A stretch of 64,000 nucleotides of DNA from Roseburia_C sp031555935 (GTDB lineage Bacteria > Bacillota > Clostridia > Lachnospirales > Lachnospiraceae): NCBI GenBank assembly GCA_031555935.1, contig JAVBTX010000006.1, positions 1 through 64,000 of the forward strand. Direction: 5' to 3'. Both the position numbers and the translations under genes were made by a program. The notes under the pieces were generated by a model, which was given only the letters and a program-made list of their open reading frames with translations, had not been told where the DNA came from and did not search any database. Positions 1 to 8,133 of this stretch are shown here, in pieces; the first letter of the stretch is position 1; each line of letters starts with the position of its first letter.

Positions 1-16
1 AAATTTTTTTATTCAT
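1..16 (-). CDS. 5' end of a leftward gene, cut by the window edge
   Basis: On the minus strand an ATG at 16-14 opens a reading frame reading MNKKI before the window ends. A ribosome binding site, AAAGGAAC, lies just upstream of it, and a good promoter lies further upstream (51-79). Only five codons are visible, so no function can be given. The gene is divergent from recA. Confidence 0.55.
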
Positions 17-50
17 AATCAGTTCCTTTCTCGAAGACAGATAACCAAGA

Positions 51-79
51 AGTATAATATCATAAAAATGAGTGTGCAA
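51..79 (-). promoter_or_regulatory. SigA-type promoter of the leftward edge gene
   Basis: On the minus strand TTGCAC (79-74) is followed by 17 bases and TATACT (56-51). It is placed about 35 bases before the ATG at 16. The match is by eye. Confidence 0.6.
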
Positions 80-170
80 GAGTAAATTCTGTTTTTGAAA
101 TAAAATAAGAGATTTGATGGAATTTAGTTTTTCATTTTACGAAAACTTACGCAAAACTTGCAAAAACAAA

Positions 171-249
171 TTGACAAACAAGAACATACATTCTATAATA
201 AGAACAGTTGGACCTTCAAGCAGGATTTGAAAGTTTAGCTGTTCTTATT
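171..249 (+). promoter_or_regulatory. Consensus promoter followed by an 11-bp dyad, upstream of recA
   Basis: TTGACA (171-176), 17 bases, TATAAT (194-199) is a perfect SigA promoter. An inverted repeat AATAAGAACAG (197-207) / CTGTTCTTATT (239-249) starts inside the -10 and ends about 50 bases before the recA -35. AAGAACA also occurs twice, 20 bases apart (180, 200). A second promoter closer to recA lies at 298-326, so this one could give a long recA leader or a short transcript ending at the dyad. Confidence 0.6.
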
Positions 250-297
250 TCTTAAATATCAATAAAAATCCCAAAATAAAAATAAATAAAATAGAGG

Positions 298-352
298 TTG
301 ACTTTTAGAAAAAAGTATAATACTATTAGTACAAGAAGCGAACACTAGTTCG
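298..352 (+). promoter_or_regulatory. recA promoter with LexA (SOS) box
   Basis: TTGACT (298-303), 17 bases, TACTAT (321-326) is a plausible promoter; TATAAT at 316-321 is an alternative -10. CGAACACTAGTTCG (339-352) is a perfect palindrome that fits the Gram-positive LexA/DinR box, GAAC-N4-GTTC. It sits just after the expected transcription start, a position that would block initiation. This predicts DNA-damage control of recA. Confidence 0.85.
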
Positions 353-374
353 AAAGAACAAAAAGGAGAATAAG

Positions 375-1511
375 ATGGCAAAGGAATCAAAAGAATTCAA
401 AGAAGTAGAATCAAAGGAAGATAAATTAAAAGCATTAGATGCGGCAATTTCTCACATAGAAAAGCAATATGGAAAAGGTTCAGTTATGAAATTAGGTGAT
501 GAAAGCGCCAAAATGAACGTTGAGACAGTTCCAACCGGAGCGTTAAGCTTAGATATTGCATTAGGTCTAGGCGGACTGCCGAAGGGCCGAATCATAGAAG
601 TCTATGGACCAGAATCCAGTGGTAAGACCACCGTTGCCTTACATGCCGTTGCAGAAGTTCAAAAGCGTGGCGGGATTGCAGGCTTTATTGATGCAGAACA
701 TGCACTTGATCCCGTATATGCAAAAAATATTGGGGTTGATATTGATAATTTATACATATCTCAGCCAGATAATGGCGAGCAGGCTTTGGAAATCACTGAG
801 ACAATGGTTCGTTCAGGAGCGGTAGACATAGTTATTGTCGATTCTGTAGCGGCCTTAGTTCCAAGAGCTGAGATAGATGGTGAAATGGGGGATACCCATG
901 TCGGATTACAAGCGCGTCTGATGTCACAGGCACTTCGTAAGCTGACTGCTGTTATCAGCAGGTCGAACTGTATTGTAATATTTATTAATCAGCTACGAGA
1001 AAAAGTTGGTGTAATGTTTGGCAGCCCAGAGACGACAACCGGTGGCCGGGCATTAAAATTTTACTCCTCAGTACGTTTGGATGTTCGTCGCATTGAGGCC
1101 CTGAAGCAGGGCGGTGAAGTGGTAGGTAACCGAACCAGAATCAAGGTCGTGAAGAATAAGGTGGCACCACCATTTAGAGAAGCTGAATTTGATATTATGT
1201 TTGGTCAGGGAATATCCCGTGAAGGAGATTTATTGGACTTGGCAGCGGATATCGGTATCATTAACAAATCTGGTGCATGGTATGCTTATAATGGTGAAAA
1301 AATCGGTCAGGGTCGTGAGAATGCCAAGGGCTACTTAAAAGAGAATCCAGCGCTTGTTAAAGAGGTAGATACAAAGGTAAGAGCACATTATGATATGAAT
1401 GGTGATGGTAAGACCGAAGAGGAAGATAAGAAAAAAGGCGCAAAGCCAGAAACAAAGACAGAAGCCAAGCCAGAAGCTAAGACCAAGCCAGAAGTATTAG
1501 ACGCTAAATAA
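375..1511 (+). CDS. recA: Recombinase RecA
   Basis: RecA is the strand-exchange ATPase of homologous recombination and the co-protease that triggers LexA self-cleavage. The 378-residue protein has the Walker A motif GPESSGKTT at residues 78-86 and the conserved VDSVAALVPRAEIDGEMGD region. The start is set by AGGAG 7-8 bases upstream. After the core, the tail (about 340-378) is a low-complexity stretch rich in Lys, Glu and Pro (KPETK, AKPEAKTKPE), more basic than the acidic tail of many RecA proteins. An SOS box precedes the gene and recX follows 4 bases downstream, so the two are probably co-transcribed. Confidence 0.98.
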   Translation: MAKESKEFKEVESKEDKLKALDAAISHIEKQYGKGSVMKLGDESAKMNVETVPTGALSLDIALGLGGLPKGRIIEVYGPESSGKTTVALHAVAEVQKRGGIAGFIDAEHALDPVYAKNIGVDIDNLYISQPDNGEQALEITETMVRSGAVDIVIVDSVAALVPRAEIDGEMGDTHVGLQARLMSQALRKLTAVISRSNCIVIFINQLREKVGVMFGSPETTTGGRALKFYSSVRLDVRRIEALKQGGEVVGNRTRIKVVKNKVAPPFREAEFDIMFGQGISREGDLLDLAADIGIINKSGAWYAYNGEKIGQGRENAKGYLKENPALVKEVDTKVRAHYDMNGDGKTEEEDKKKGAKPETKTEAKPEAKTKPEVLDAK

Positions 1512-1515
1512 TCAG

Positions 1516-2127
1516 ATGCAGATAAACGAAATAACAGAATATAAAAAGGGTCGCAAAAAAATATTATTAGATGATGGGACGGTATGGATTCTCTATAAAG
1601 GAGAGATACGGTCCTATCAATTAAAAATTGATATGGAGATATCAGAGGCACTATATCAGGAGATTCATACGACAGTAATTGGTAAACGGGCGAAGAAACG
1701 AGCGTTGTATTTGCTAGAGAAGATGGATCGAACCGAGTCTGGACTACGAGAAAAGCTTCGCCAGAATGAATATCCACCAGATTTAATAGATGATGCTATC
1801 ACATATGTGAAGTCCTATCATTACATTGATGATGAGCGTTATGCGAAAACCTATATTGGGTGTTATCAATGTCAGCGTAGCCGGCAGCGGATTAAAATGG
1901 ACCTTCTTAGGAAGGGGATAAACAAACAAATAATCGAAGATGCTTTGTTAGCAGCTTATGAAAATGATGAACGTCAGATGATTCAAAAGCTTTTGATAAG
2001 GCGAAAATATAATCATGAGGAAGCCGACCGAAAAGAACAGCAAAAAATATATCAATTTTTGTTACGCAGAGGATTTAAGAGTGAAGATGTATTACAGGTA
2101 ATGAAATGTTCTGACTACTTGACATAA
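1516..2127 (+). CDS. recX: Regulatory protein RecX
   Basis: RecX binds RecA filaments and limits their activity. This 203-residue protein shows the RecX three-helix repeats: RAKKRALYLLEKMDRTESGL, then a segment with YHYIDDERYAKTYI, then a third with RKEQQKIYQFLLRRGF. It begins four bases after the recA stop codon. No separate promoter is visible, so it should be made from the recA transcript and share its SOS control. Length and gene order match other Firmicutes. Confidence 0.93.
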   Translation: MQINEITEYKKGRKKILLDDGTVWILYKGEIRSYQLKIDMEISEALYQEIHTTVIGKRAKKRALYLLEKMDRTESGLREKLRQNEYPPDLIDDAITYVKSYHYIDDERYAKTYIGCYQCQRSRQRIKMDLLRKGINKQIIEDALLAAYENDERQMIQKLLIRRKYNHEEADRKEQQKIYQFLLRRGFKSEDVLQVMKCSDYLT

Positions 2128-2147
2128 TTGCGAATTAAGTATAAAAT
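2119..2147 (+). promoter_or_regulatory. Promoter of rny inside the recX 3' end
   Basis: TTGACA (2119-2124), 17 bases, TAAAAT (2142-2147) overlaps the last codons and stop of recX. It would give a leader of roughly 75 bases before rny. Confidence 0.65.
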
Positions 2148-2230
2148 TTATATGTTGTTGTTTATGACAGTTAGAGAAAATAGCTTTGTTATAAAATGTA
2201 CAATGAAAATTAAATAAAGGAGGTGCTCCT

Positions 2231-3787
2231 GTGCCAACAGCAGTAGTCGCAATAATTGTCGCACTAGTCACGTTAGTTATCGCTGTTCCTGTTACTTACT
2301 ATGTCACATCTTCGTATCAGAAGAAGGTATCCGCCGCAAAGATTGGAAGTGCGGAAGACAGAGCAAGAGAGATAATAGATGAAGCAGTAAAAACCGCAGA
2401 GACTAAAAAGAGAGAGTCATTACTTGAAGTCAAAGAAGAATCCATTCGGACGAAAAATGAACTTGACAAAGAAATCAAAGAAAGACGCTCTGAAATTCAA
2501 CGAAATGAACGAAGAATTGAGCAGAAAGAGTCTAATCTTGACAAAAAGCTTGAAACCATTGAAAAGCGCGAAGCGGGTTTTGCAGCGAAGGAAGAAGAAA
2601 TTAACAGACAAAAAGCTGAAGTTACAAAGCTCAATGAAGAGCGTGTACGGGAACTGGAGAGAATCTCAGGTTTAACCTCCGAGCAAGCAAAAGAATATCT
2701 ATTAAAAACTGTTGAAGATGATGTAAAACTTGATACTGCAAAACTAATCAAAGAGATGGAGAATCAAGCAAAAGAGGAAGCCGGTAAAAAGGCAAAAGAG
2801 TATGTGGTCACAGCTATACAGAAATGTGCGGCAGACCATGTTGCTGAAACTACAATTTCAGTAGTACAGCTTCCGAATGACGAAATGAAGGGAAGAATTA
2901 TTGGTCGTGAAGGACGAAATATTCGTACTTTAGAGACAATGACCGGTGTAGATTTGATTATTGATGATACACCAGAAGCAGTAATCCTTTCTGGATTTGA
3001 TCCAATTCGAAGAGAGGTTGCACGTATCGCATTAGAAAAATTAATTGTCGATGGTCGTATCCATCCAGCCAGAATTGAAGAAATGGTTGAAAAGGCGCAA
3101 AAAGAAGGGGAAACAATGATTCGTGAAGAAGGTGAGTCATCATCTTTGGAAGTTGGAGTTCACGGAATCCATCCAGAACTGATAAAGTTGCTGGGTAGAA
3201 TGAAATTCCGTACCAGCTATGGACAGAATGCATTGAAACATTCCATTGAAGTAGCACAGTTAGCAGGTTTGCTAGCCGCAGAAATAGGCGTTGATGTGAG
3301 AACTGCCAAACGTGCAGGTCTGTTACATGATATCGGTAAATCCGTAGATCATGAAATAGAAGGCTCACATATTCAGATTGGTGTAGATTTATGTAGAAAA
3401 TACAAAGAATCACCGATAATTATTAATGCAGTGGAAGCACATCATGGTGATGTTGAGCCAACATCATTAATCGCTTGTTTGGTACAAGCTGCTGATACAA
3501 TCAGTGCAGCAAGACCAGGCGCAAGACGTGAAACAATGGAAACATATTCAAACAGACTCAAACAGTTAGAAGATATTACAAATGGATTTAAGGGTGTAGA
3601 AAAATCTTTTGCTATACAGGCGGGTAGAGAGATTCGAATCATGGTAGTTCCTGACCAGGTTAATGATGCCGAGATGGTATTATTAGCACGTGATATATCC
3701 AAGCAGATAGAAACAGAATTGGAATATCCAGGACAGATAAAAGTAAATGTAATTCGTGAATCACGCGTTGTTGATTACGCGAAATAG
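2231..3787 (+). CDS. rny: Ribonuclease Y
   Basis: RNase Y is the membrane-anchored endoribonuclease that starts bulk mRNA decay in many Firmicutes. The 518-residue protein has, in order, an N-terminal membrane helix (about 3-25), a long charged coiled coil (about 30-190), a KH RNA-binding domain with GRIIGREGRNIR (about 218-229), and an HD metal-dependent hydrolase domain with HDIGK starting at His366. The start is GTG, preceded by AAAGGAGGTG. It has its own promoter and its own terminator and looks monocistronic. Confidence 0.97.
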   Translation: MPTAVVAIIVALVTLVIAVPVTYYVTSSYQKKVSAAKIGSAEDRAREIIDEAVKTAETKKRESLLEVKEESIRTKNELDKEIKERRSEIQRNERRIEQKESNLDKKLETIEKREAGFAAKEEEINRQKAEVTKLNEERVRELERISGLTSEQAKEYLLKTVEDDVKLDTAKLIKEMENQAKEEAGKKAKEYVVTAIQKCAADHVAETTISVVQLPNDEMKGRIIGREGRNIRTLETMTGVDLIIDDTPEAVILSGFDPIRREVARIALEKLIVDGRIHPARIEEMVEKAQKEGETMIREEGESSSLEVGVHGIHPELIKLLGRMKFRTSYGQNALKHSIEVAQLAGLLAAEIGVDVRTAKRAGLLHDIGKSVDHEIEGSHIQIGVDLCRKYKESPIIINAVEAHHGDVEPTSLIACLVQAADTISAARPGARRETMETYSNRLKQLEDITNGFKGVEKSFAIQAGREIRIMVVPDQVNDAEMVLLARDISKQIETELEYPGQIKVNVIRESRVVDYAK

Positions 3788-3809
3788 TACATGCAGTAAG
3801 TAATCACAA

Positions 3810-3859
3810 AAGCTGAACATGTAGGAAATGTAATGTTTCCTGGGTGTTCAGCTTTTTTT
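3810..3859 (+). terminator. Intrinsic terminator of rny
   Basis: AAGCTGAACA (3810-3819) pairs with TGTTCAGCTT (3845-3854). An inner AGGAAA/TTTCCT pairing (3823-3828 / 3836-3841) and a T-run follow the same hairpin. Confidence 0.85.
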
Positions 3860-3993
3860 GTGAAACAATAACATCCCCTCGCAAAGCTTAGCAGAATGTA
3901 AGACACATAAAAATCACAGTTTCATCTTCTTTTTATCACATTAGCGAAATATGCTAAATAAAGCTTGGAAAAATGGAAAAAGGAGGAACAATT

Positions 3994-4998
3994 GTGATTG
4001 AAATCAATCATTTAGTAAAAAAATATGGGGATCATGTGGCTGTCGATGATTTAAGTCTAACCATCGAGCCAGGACGAATCTATGGATTTCTTGGTCCTAA
4101 TGGAGCAGGAAAGTCAACAACCATGAACATCCTGACGGGATATCTTGGCGCGACCAGCGGAGAGGTCACAATCAATGGATACAATATTTTCGCTAATCCA
4201 GAAGAAGCCAAAAAGTGTATTGGCTATTTGCCGGAACTGCCACCAGTATATATGGATATGACAGTCTTAGAATACATGTCTTTTGTGGCTGAGTTAAAAC
4301 AAATCGAGAAGGGGAAAAGAAAAGAAGCGGTTTTGGAAGCAATGGAATTAACAAAAATTGTCGAGATGAAAAACCGCCTAATTAAGAATCTATCAAAAGG
4401 GTATCGGCAAAGGGTCGGATTAGCGCAAGCCATTTTAGGTTACCCGGAAGTAATTATCTTAGATGAGCCAACAGTTGGCTTAGACCCGAAGCAGATTATC
4501 GAAATGCGGGAGTTAATTCATGAATTAGGTAAGAAGCATACCGTGATTCTAAGTTCACATATTTTGACGGAAGTAAGTGCCGTTTGTGATTATATCTTTA
4601 TAATTTCCAAAGGGAAATTAGTTGCATCAGATACCACCGAAAATCTTACAAATCTGATGGCAGGTCATCAGGAAATCTCGCTAACAGTAAAGGGCGAATT
4701 GGGAATAACCAATCATTTGTTTGAGGATTTAACAGAAATAGAAAAAGCCGAAGTAGCATCGGGTAGCGAATCGGGAACTGTTCAATTGACAATAACGGCG
4801 AAAGAAGGTGCTGACATTCGAGAAGACATATTCTATTGTTGTGCCAAAAAGCAAGTGCCGATTCTGGCAATGAAGTCAGAGGGAAAAACTCTTGAGGATG
4901 TTTTTCTGGAATTGACCACACAGGATGTGTCAAAGCAGGAGAGCAGGCTGGTAAGTGAGCTGGAGAATGAGACAGAGAATAAGGAGGAAAAAGACTGA
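3994..4998 (+). CDS. ABC transporter ATP-binding protein, GldA/CcmA type
   Basis: This is the ATPase of an ABC-2 exporter-type system. Walker A GPNGAGKST is near residue 34, the signature is in LSKGYRQRVGLAQAI, and Walker B with D-loop is VIILDEPTVGLDP. A C-terminal extension of about 100 residues is typical of GldA-like subunits. GTG at 3994 is preferred because AGGAGG (3981-3986) lies 7 bases before it. An in-frame ATG at 3973 would put that ribosome binding site inside the gene. Its stop overlaps the ATG of the next gene at 4998, so the two are translationally coupled. Confidence 0.93.
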   Translation: MIEINHLVKKYGDHVAVDDLSLTIEPGRIYGFLGPNGAGKSTTMNILTGYLGATSGEVTINGYNIFANPEEAKKCIGYLPELPPVYMDMTVLEYMSFVAELKQIEKGKRKEAVLEAMELTKIVEMKNRLIKNLSKGYRQRVGLAQAILGYPEVIILDEPTVGLDPKQIIEMRELIHELGKKHTVILSSHILTEVSAVCDYIFIISKGKLVASDTTENLTNLMAGHQEISLTVKGELGITNHLFEDLTEIEKAEVASGSESGTVQLTITAKEGADIREDIFYCCAKKQVPILAMKSEGKTLEDVFLELTTQDVSKQESRLVSELENETENKEEKD

Positions 4999-7127
4999 TG
5001 CTTGCAATATGGAAGAGAGAATTTAAGGCATATTTCCAGTCAGTTATCGGCTGGTTGTTTCTAGCGGCGACCCTTAGTATCTATGGGCTGTATTTCTATG
5101 TATATAATTTGGCCTATGGATATGCATACATAACAAACTCGCTGTCAGCAATTACATTTATCTTTTTGGTTACAGTGCCGGTCTTGACAATGAGAATCTT
5201 AGCAGAGGAACGAAAGAACAAGACGGACCAGCTTATTTTGACTGCACCAGTATCGGTTGGTAAAATTGTGTCGGCCAAGTTTTTAGCGATGGGAAGTATT
5301 TTTACGATTGCCGTAGCCGTAATTGCGGTAACACCGCTAATCTTGTCAGCTTTTGGCTCGGTTCCGCTGGCGGAAAATTATGTTGGTCTATTAGGCTTTT
5401 GGTTATATGGACTGGCATGCATCGCTGTTGGCATGTTCGTATCATCGCTGACGGAGAGTCAGGTAATCGCTGCGGTAGTATCATTTGCCTTGCTATTCCT
5501 TGGATATATGATGAACAGTATTTGTAACCTTATTTCAACGTCAGAAAATGTGTTGACAAAAATACTTGGCTGTTATGATTTGACCGGAAGGCTCGATAAT
5601 TTCTTTGCTGGAATGTTCGATATTGGCGGAATTATCTATTATCTAACATTAATAGCAGTTTTTCTTTTCTTAACGGTACAGTCCATCCAGAAACGCCGCT
5701 GGAGCATGAGTGTGAAGAAATTAAAACTAGGTGTTTTTAGTACCGGAATGATTGCTTTTGGTATGGCCTTGGCAGTTTTCGTAAATCTGATTGCAGGAGC
5801 AATGCCAGCGACATGGATGCAGCTAGATGCGACGTCACAAAAAATCTACTCTTTAACCAGTGATACCACCGATATGCTTTCAAAGTTACAGGAGGATGTG
5901 AATATCTATGTATTAGCGGCGAAGGATGCAGCTGACAGCACTGTCGCAAAGACATTGGAACGGTATCAAGCGGGCAGTTCGCATGTAAAGGTAGAGTATA
6001 AAGACCCGGCTAAATATCCGAATTTTTATGCAAGTTATACTGACAATACCTCAATCACCCAAAACAGTTTAATTGTTGTAAGTGATAAGCGCAATAAAGT
6101 AATTAATTATAGTAATTTGTATGAAAGCTCAATGGATTACAACACCTACAGTACAACAACGACCGGTTATGATGCCGAAGGACAGATAACGAGTGCAATT
6201 CAATATGTAGTCAGTGACAACATGCCAGTTGTATATGCCCTTGAGGGACATAATGAAACTGGGTTAGCAGATGGATTTCAAGAGGTCATTGAAAAGGCCA
6301 ATATTACATTAGAAACAATTAATCTATTGAACTATAATGAAATACCGGCTGATGCGGCCGCATTAATTATTAATGGACCAACCTCCGATTTTTCGACGGA
6401 TGATGCAGCAAAGGTCAGCACTTATCTAAAAAATGGTGGCAAGGCATTTATCACGCTGGGCTTTACAGAACAAGAAATGACAAATTTTTATTCGATTCTA
6501 TCAGAATACGAAGTAACAGTAGCTGCGGGAATGGTTATGGAAACGGATACCAACTATTACTACCAGCAGCCGTACTACTTATTGCCAGAAGTAAAGTCAA
6601 CCACATTGACTTCCGGGGCGGCTGATAATTATGTGTTTGCGCCAAGTGCCCTGGGATTACAGTATCCACAAGCATCGGAGGAGGATGAGAGTGCAATTAC
6701 TTACGACGAATTGCTGACAACCTCAGACAGCGCATATTCCAAAGTAGATGTAGTCAATCTGACCACCCTCGATAAAGAAGAGGGCGATATTGACGGACCG
6801 TTTGCAATTGGCTTGGATATAACAAAGCAGAATGAGGATAACTCCCAGACCAAGCTTGTAATCTATTCGTGCGTGGGAATATTTGAAAATAGTGCGGACC
6901 AGATGGTATCTGGAAATAACAGCAAGTTATTTTCCGGGACAATGAATACTCTAGTTAGCAGCAACGAAGACGAGACGGCAGTAATTCCGGTGAAATCATT
7001 TGAAGATGCAACTGTAACGGTATCAACAACTGTCATGCAGTTTGGTGCAGTAATTGGTATTGTTGTATTGCCGGTAATGTTGCTCATCGTTGGTATTGTA
7101 ATCTGGCTTAGAAGGAGAAAACGATAA
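4998..7127 (+). CDS. Fused ABC-2 permease and GldG-like extracytoplasmic protein
   Basis: This 709-residue protein joins two parts that are separate (GldF and GldG) in gliding Bacteroidetes. Residues 1 to about 235 form a six-helix ABC-2 permease with the motif TMRILAEERKNKTDQLILTA. After another helix (about 246-265) comes a large extracytoplasmic domain (about 270-675) of the ABC_transp_aux/GldG kind, including VYALEGHNETGL. The protein ends with a membrane helix (about 682-704) and a basic RRRKR tail. It works with the ATPase upstream and the DUF4340 protein downstream. The substrate cannot be told from the sequence. Confidence 0.9.
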   Translation: MLAIWKREFKAYFQSVIGWLFLAATLSIYGLYFYVYNLAYGYAYITNSLSAITFIFLVTVPVLTMRILAEERKNKTDQLILTAPVSVGKIVSAKFLAMGSIFTIAVAVIAVTPLILSAFGSVPLAENYVGLLGFWLYGLACIAVGMFVSSLTESQVIAAVVSFALLFLGYMMNSICNLISTSENVLTKILGCYDLTGRLDNFFAGMFDIGGIIYYLTLIAVFLFLTVQSIQKRRWSMSVKKLKLGVFSTGMIAFGMALAVFVNLIAGAMPATWMQLDATSQKIYSLTSDTTDMLSKLQEDVNIYVLAAKDAADSTVAKTLERYQAGSSHVKVEYKDPAKYPNFYASYTDNTSITQNSLIVVSDKRNKVINYSNLYESSMDYNTYSTTTTGYDAEGQITSAIQYVVSDNMPVVYALEGHNETGLADGFQEVIEKANITLETINLLNYNEIPADAAALIINGPTSDFSTDDAAKVSTYLKNGGKAFITLGFTEQEMTNFYSILSEYEVTVAAGMVMETDTNYYYQQPYYLLPEVKSTTLTSGAADNYVFAPSALGLQYPQASEEDESAITYDELLTTSDSAYSKVDVVNLTTLDKEEGDIDGPFAIGLDITKQNEDNSQTKLVIYSCVGIFENSADQMVSGNNSKLFSGTMNTLVSSNEDETAVIPVKSFEDATVTVSTTVMQFGAVIGIVVLPVMLLIVGIVIWLRRRKR

Positions 7128-7729
7128 TGCAGAAGCAGAAAAAACAGTTTATTGCCATGCTGATTCTATTATTAGTCTGCATTGTGGCATATCTTGGATT
7201 GCGCTTTGTAAATCAAAATCAAAGCAAGAAGGAAGCGCAGGAAAAAGCAGCCGGCGAAATTGTGGTGACCGCAATCGAGCAAGAACAAATAATAGAATTT
7301 TCGTATCAGCAGGAAGGTGAGACACTTACATTTGTAAAAGAAGATGAAACGTGGTATTGCCAAACTGATAAAACGATAGCCATTGATCAGGATAAAATCA
7401 CATCAATGCTTGATGCGGTAGTATCAGTCAAAGCGGAAGAACGTATTTCTGATTATGAAAATCTATCTGACTATGGATTGGAAGAACCATCACAGACCGT
7501 TAAGTTGAAACTGCAAGATCAAGTTATCACCTTACAATGGGGCGAGATGAATAGCATTTTGGGATGGGATTATCTACAAAAGGAAGGCGAGGACACCGTA
7601 TATCTGGTAGAAACAAGTATTAAGACGACCTTTGAAAAAAGCCTTGCGGATTTGACCGTGGTAGAAACAACCACAGAAACTGAAATATCAGAAGAAGTGA
7701 CAGAAGCAGTAACAGATACAGAAGAGTAA
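7127..7729 (+). CDS. DUF4340 domain protein, partner of the ABC-2/GldG system
   Basis: The 200-residue protein has one N-terminal membrane helix (about 8-27) and an extracytoplasmic region with DUF4340-like sequence, such as DYENLSDYGLEEPSQTVKL. Proteins of this kind usually sit after the GldG-type gene, as here, where the start overlaps the previous stop by one base. The acidic Thr/Glu-rich tail (TEISEEVTEAVTDTEE) ends in a perfect palindrome that also encodes the tail of the convergent gene. Its molecular role is not known. Confidence 0.82.
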   Translation: MQKQKKQFIAMLILLLVCIVAYLGLRFVNQNQSKKEAQEKAAGEIVVTAIEQEQIIEFSYQQEGETLTFVKEDETWYCQTDKTIAIDQDKITSMLDAVVSVKAEERISDYENLSDYGLEEPSQTVKLKLQDQVITLQWGEMNSILGWDYLQKEGEDTVYLVETSIKTTFEKSLADLTVVETTTETEISEEVTEAVTDTEE

Positions 7730-7746
7730 TTACTCTTCTGTATCTG
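7713..7746. repeat. 34-bp perfect palindrome spanning two convergent stop codons
   Basis: CAGATACAGAAGAGTAA reads identically on both strands, centred between 7729 and 7730. It encodes the residues DTEE plus the stop of both convergent genes. It can form a 15-17 bp hairpin on either transcript. No T-run follows on either side, so it is not a textbook terminator, but it is the only candidate between these genes. Confidence 0.85.
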
Positions 7747-7981
7747 CTTCATCAGAAGTGGTATTTACATCATCTCGCAGAGAATAATGATTCTTGAGTA
7801 GACGGTATACCATTCCATATGCCCAGATTAAAACCGGGATTACGACGGTTGCAAAAACAGAAGCCATAAATAGGTTCATCGCATCATTGCGGCCGCTAAG
7901 GGCAAAAATCAGCGTGGACACATACAGTCCAACTAAAATAATGACGCCAATGATGGCAAGAAATTGTTTTACTTTTTTCAT
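7730..7981 (-). CDS. Small two-helix membrane protein
   Basis: The protein has 83 residues with two hydrophobic helices (about 5-25 and 36-57) and a polar tail ending in SDEADTEE. The start MKKVKQFL at 7981 is chosen because GGAAAGGAAC lies just upstream. A longer frame from 8059 has no ribosome binding site. It converges on the DUF4340 gene with no gap: the two stop codons abut. I do not recognise the family. Confidence 0.75.
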   Translation of the reverse strand: MKKVKQFLAIIGVIILVGLYVSTLIFALSGRNDAMNLFMASVFATVVIPVLIWAYGMVYRLLKNHYSLRDDVNTTSDEADTEE

Positions 7982-8133
7982 AAAGTAGTTCCTTTCCATA
8001 AATCGTAGAATGATAATATTATAGCGAACGTAACGCCAAATTACCAGCAAAAGAAACATTTTGGGACAGAAATAGACATGGAAATTATTTGTGATTCATG
8101 CTACAATAAGAAAAAATGTGGTATGAGGTAATT

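Noticed and set aside
298..321. TTGACT with TATAAT at 316 as one recA promoter
   Set aside because: The spacer would be only 12 bases; TACTAT at 321 gives 17.
1388..1777. 129-codon minus-strand frame over recA-recX
   Set aside because: Antisense to two conserved genes; the sequence is low in complexity, mirroring the Lys/Glu/Pro repeats of RecA.
2958..3413. 151-codon minus-strand frame within rny
   Set aside because: Antisense to the KH and HD domains of RNase Y, with no start signal.
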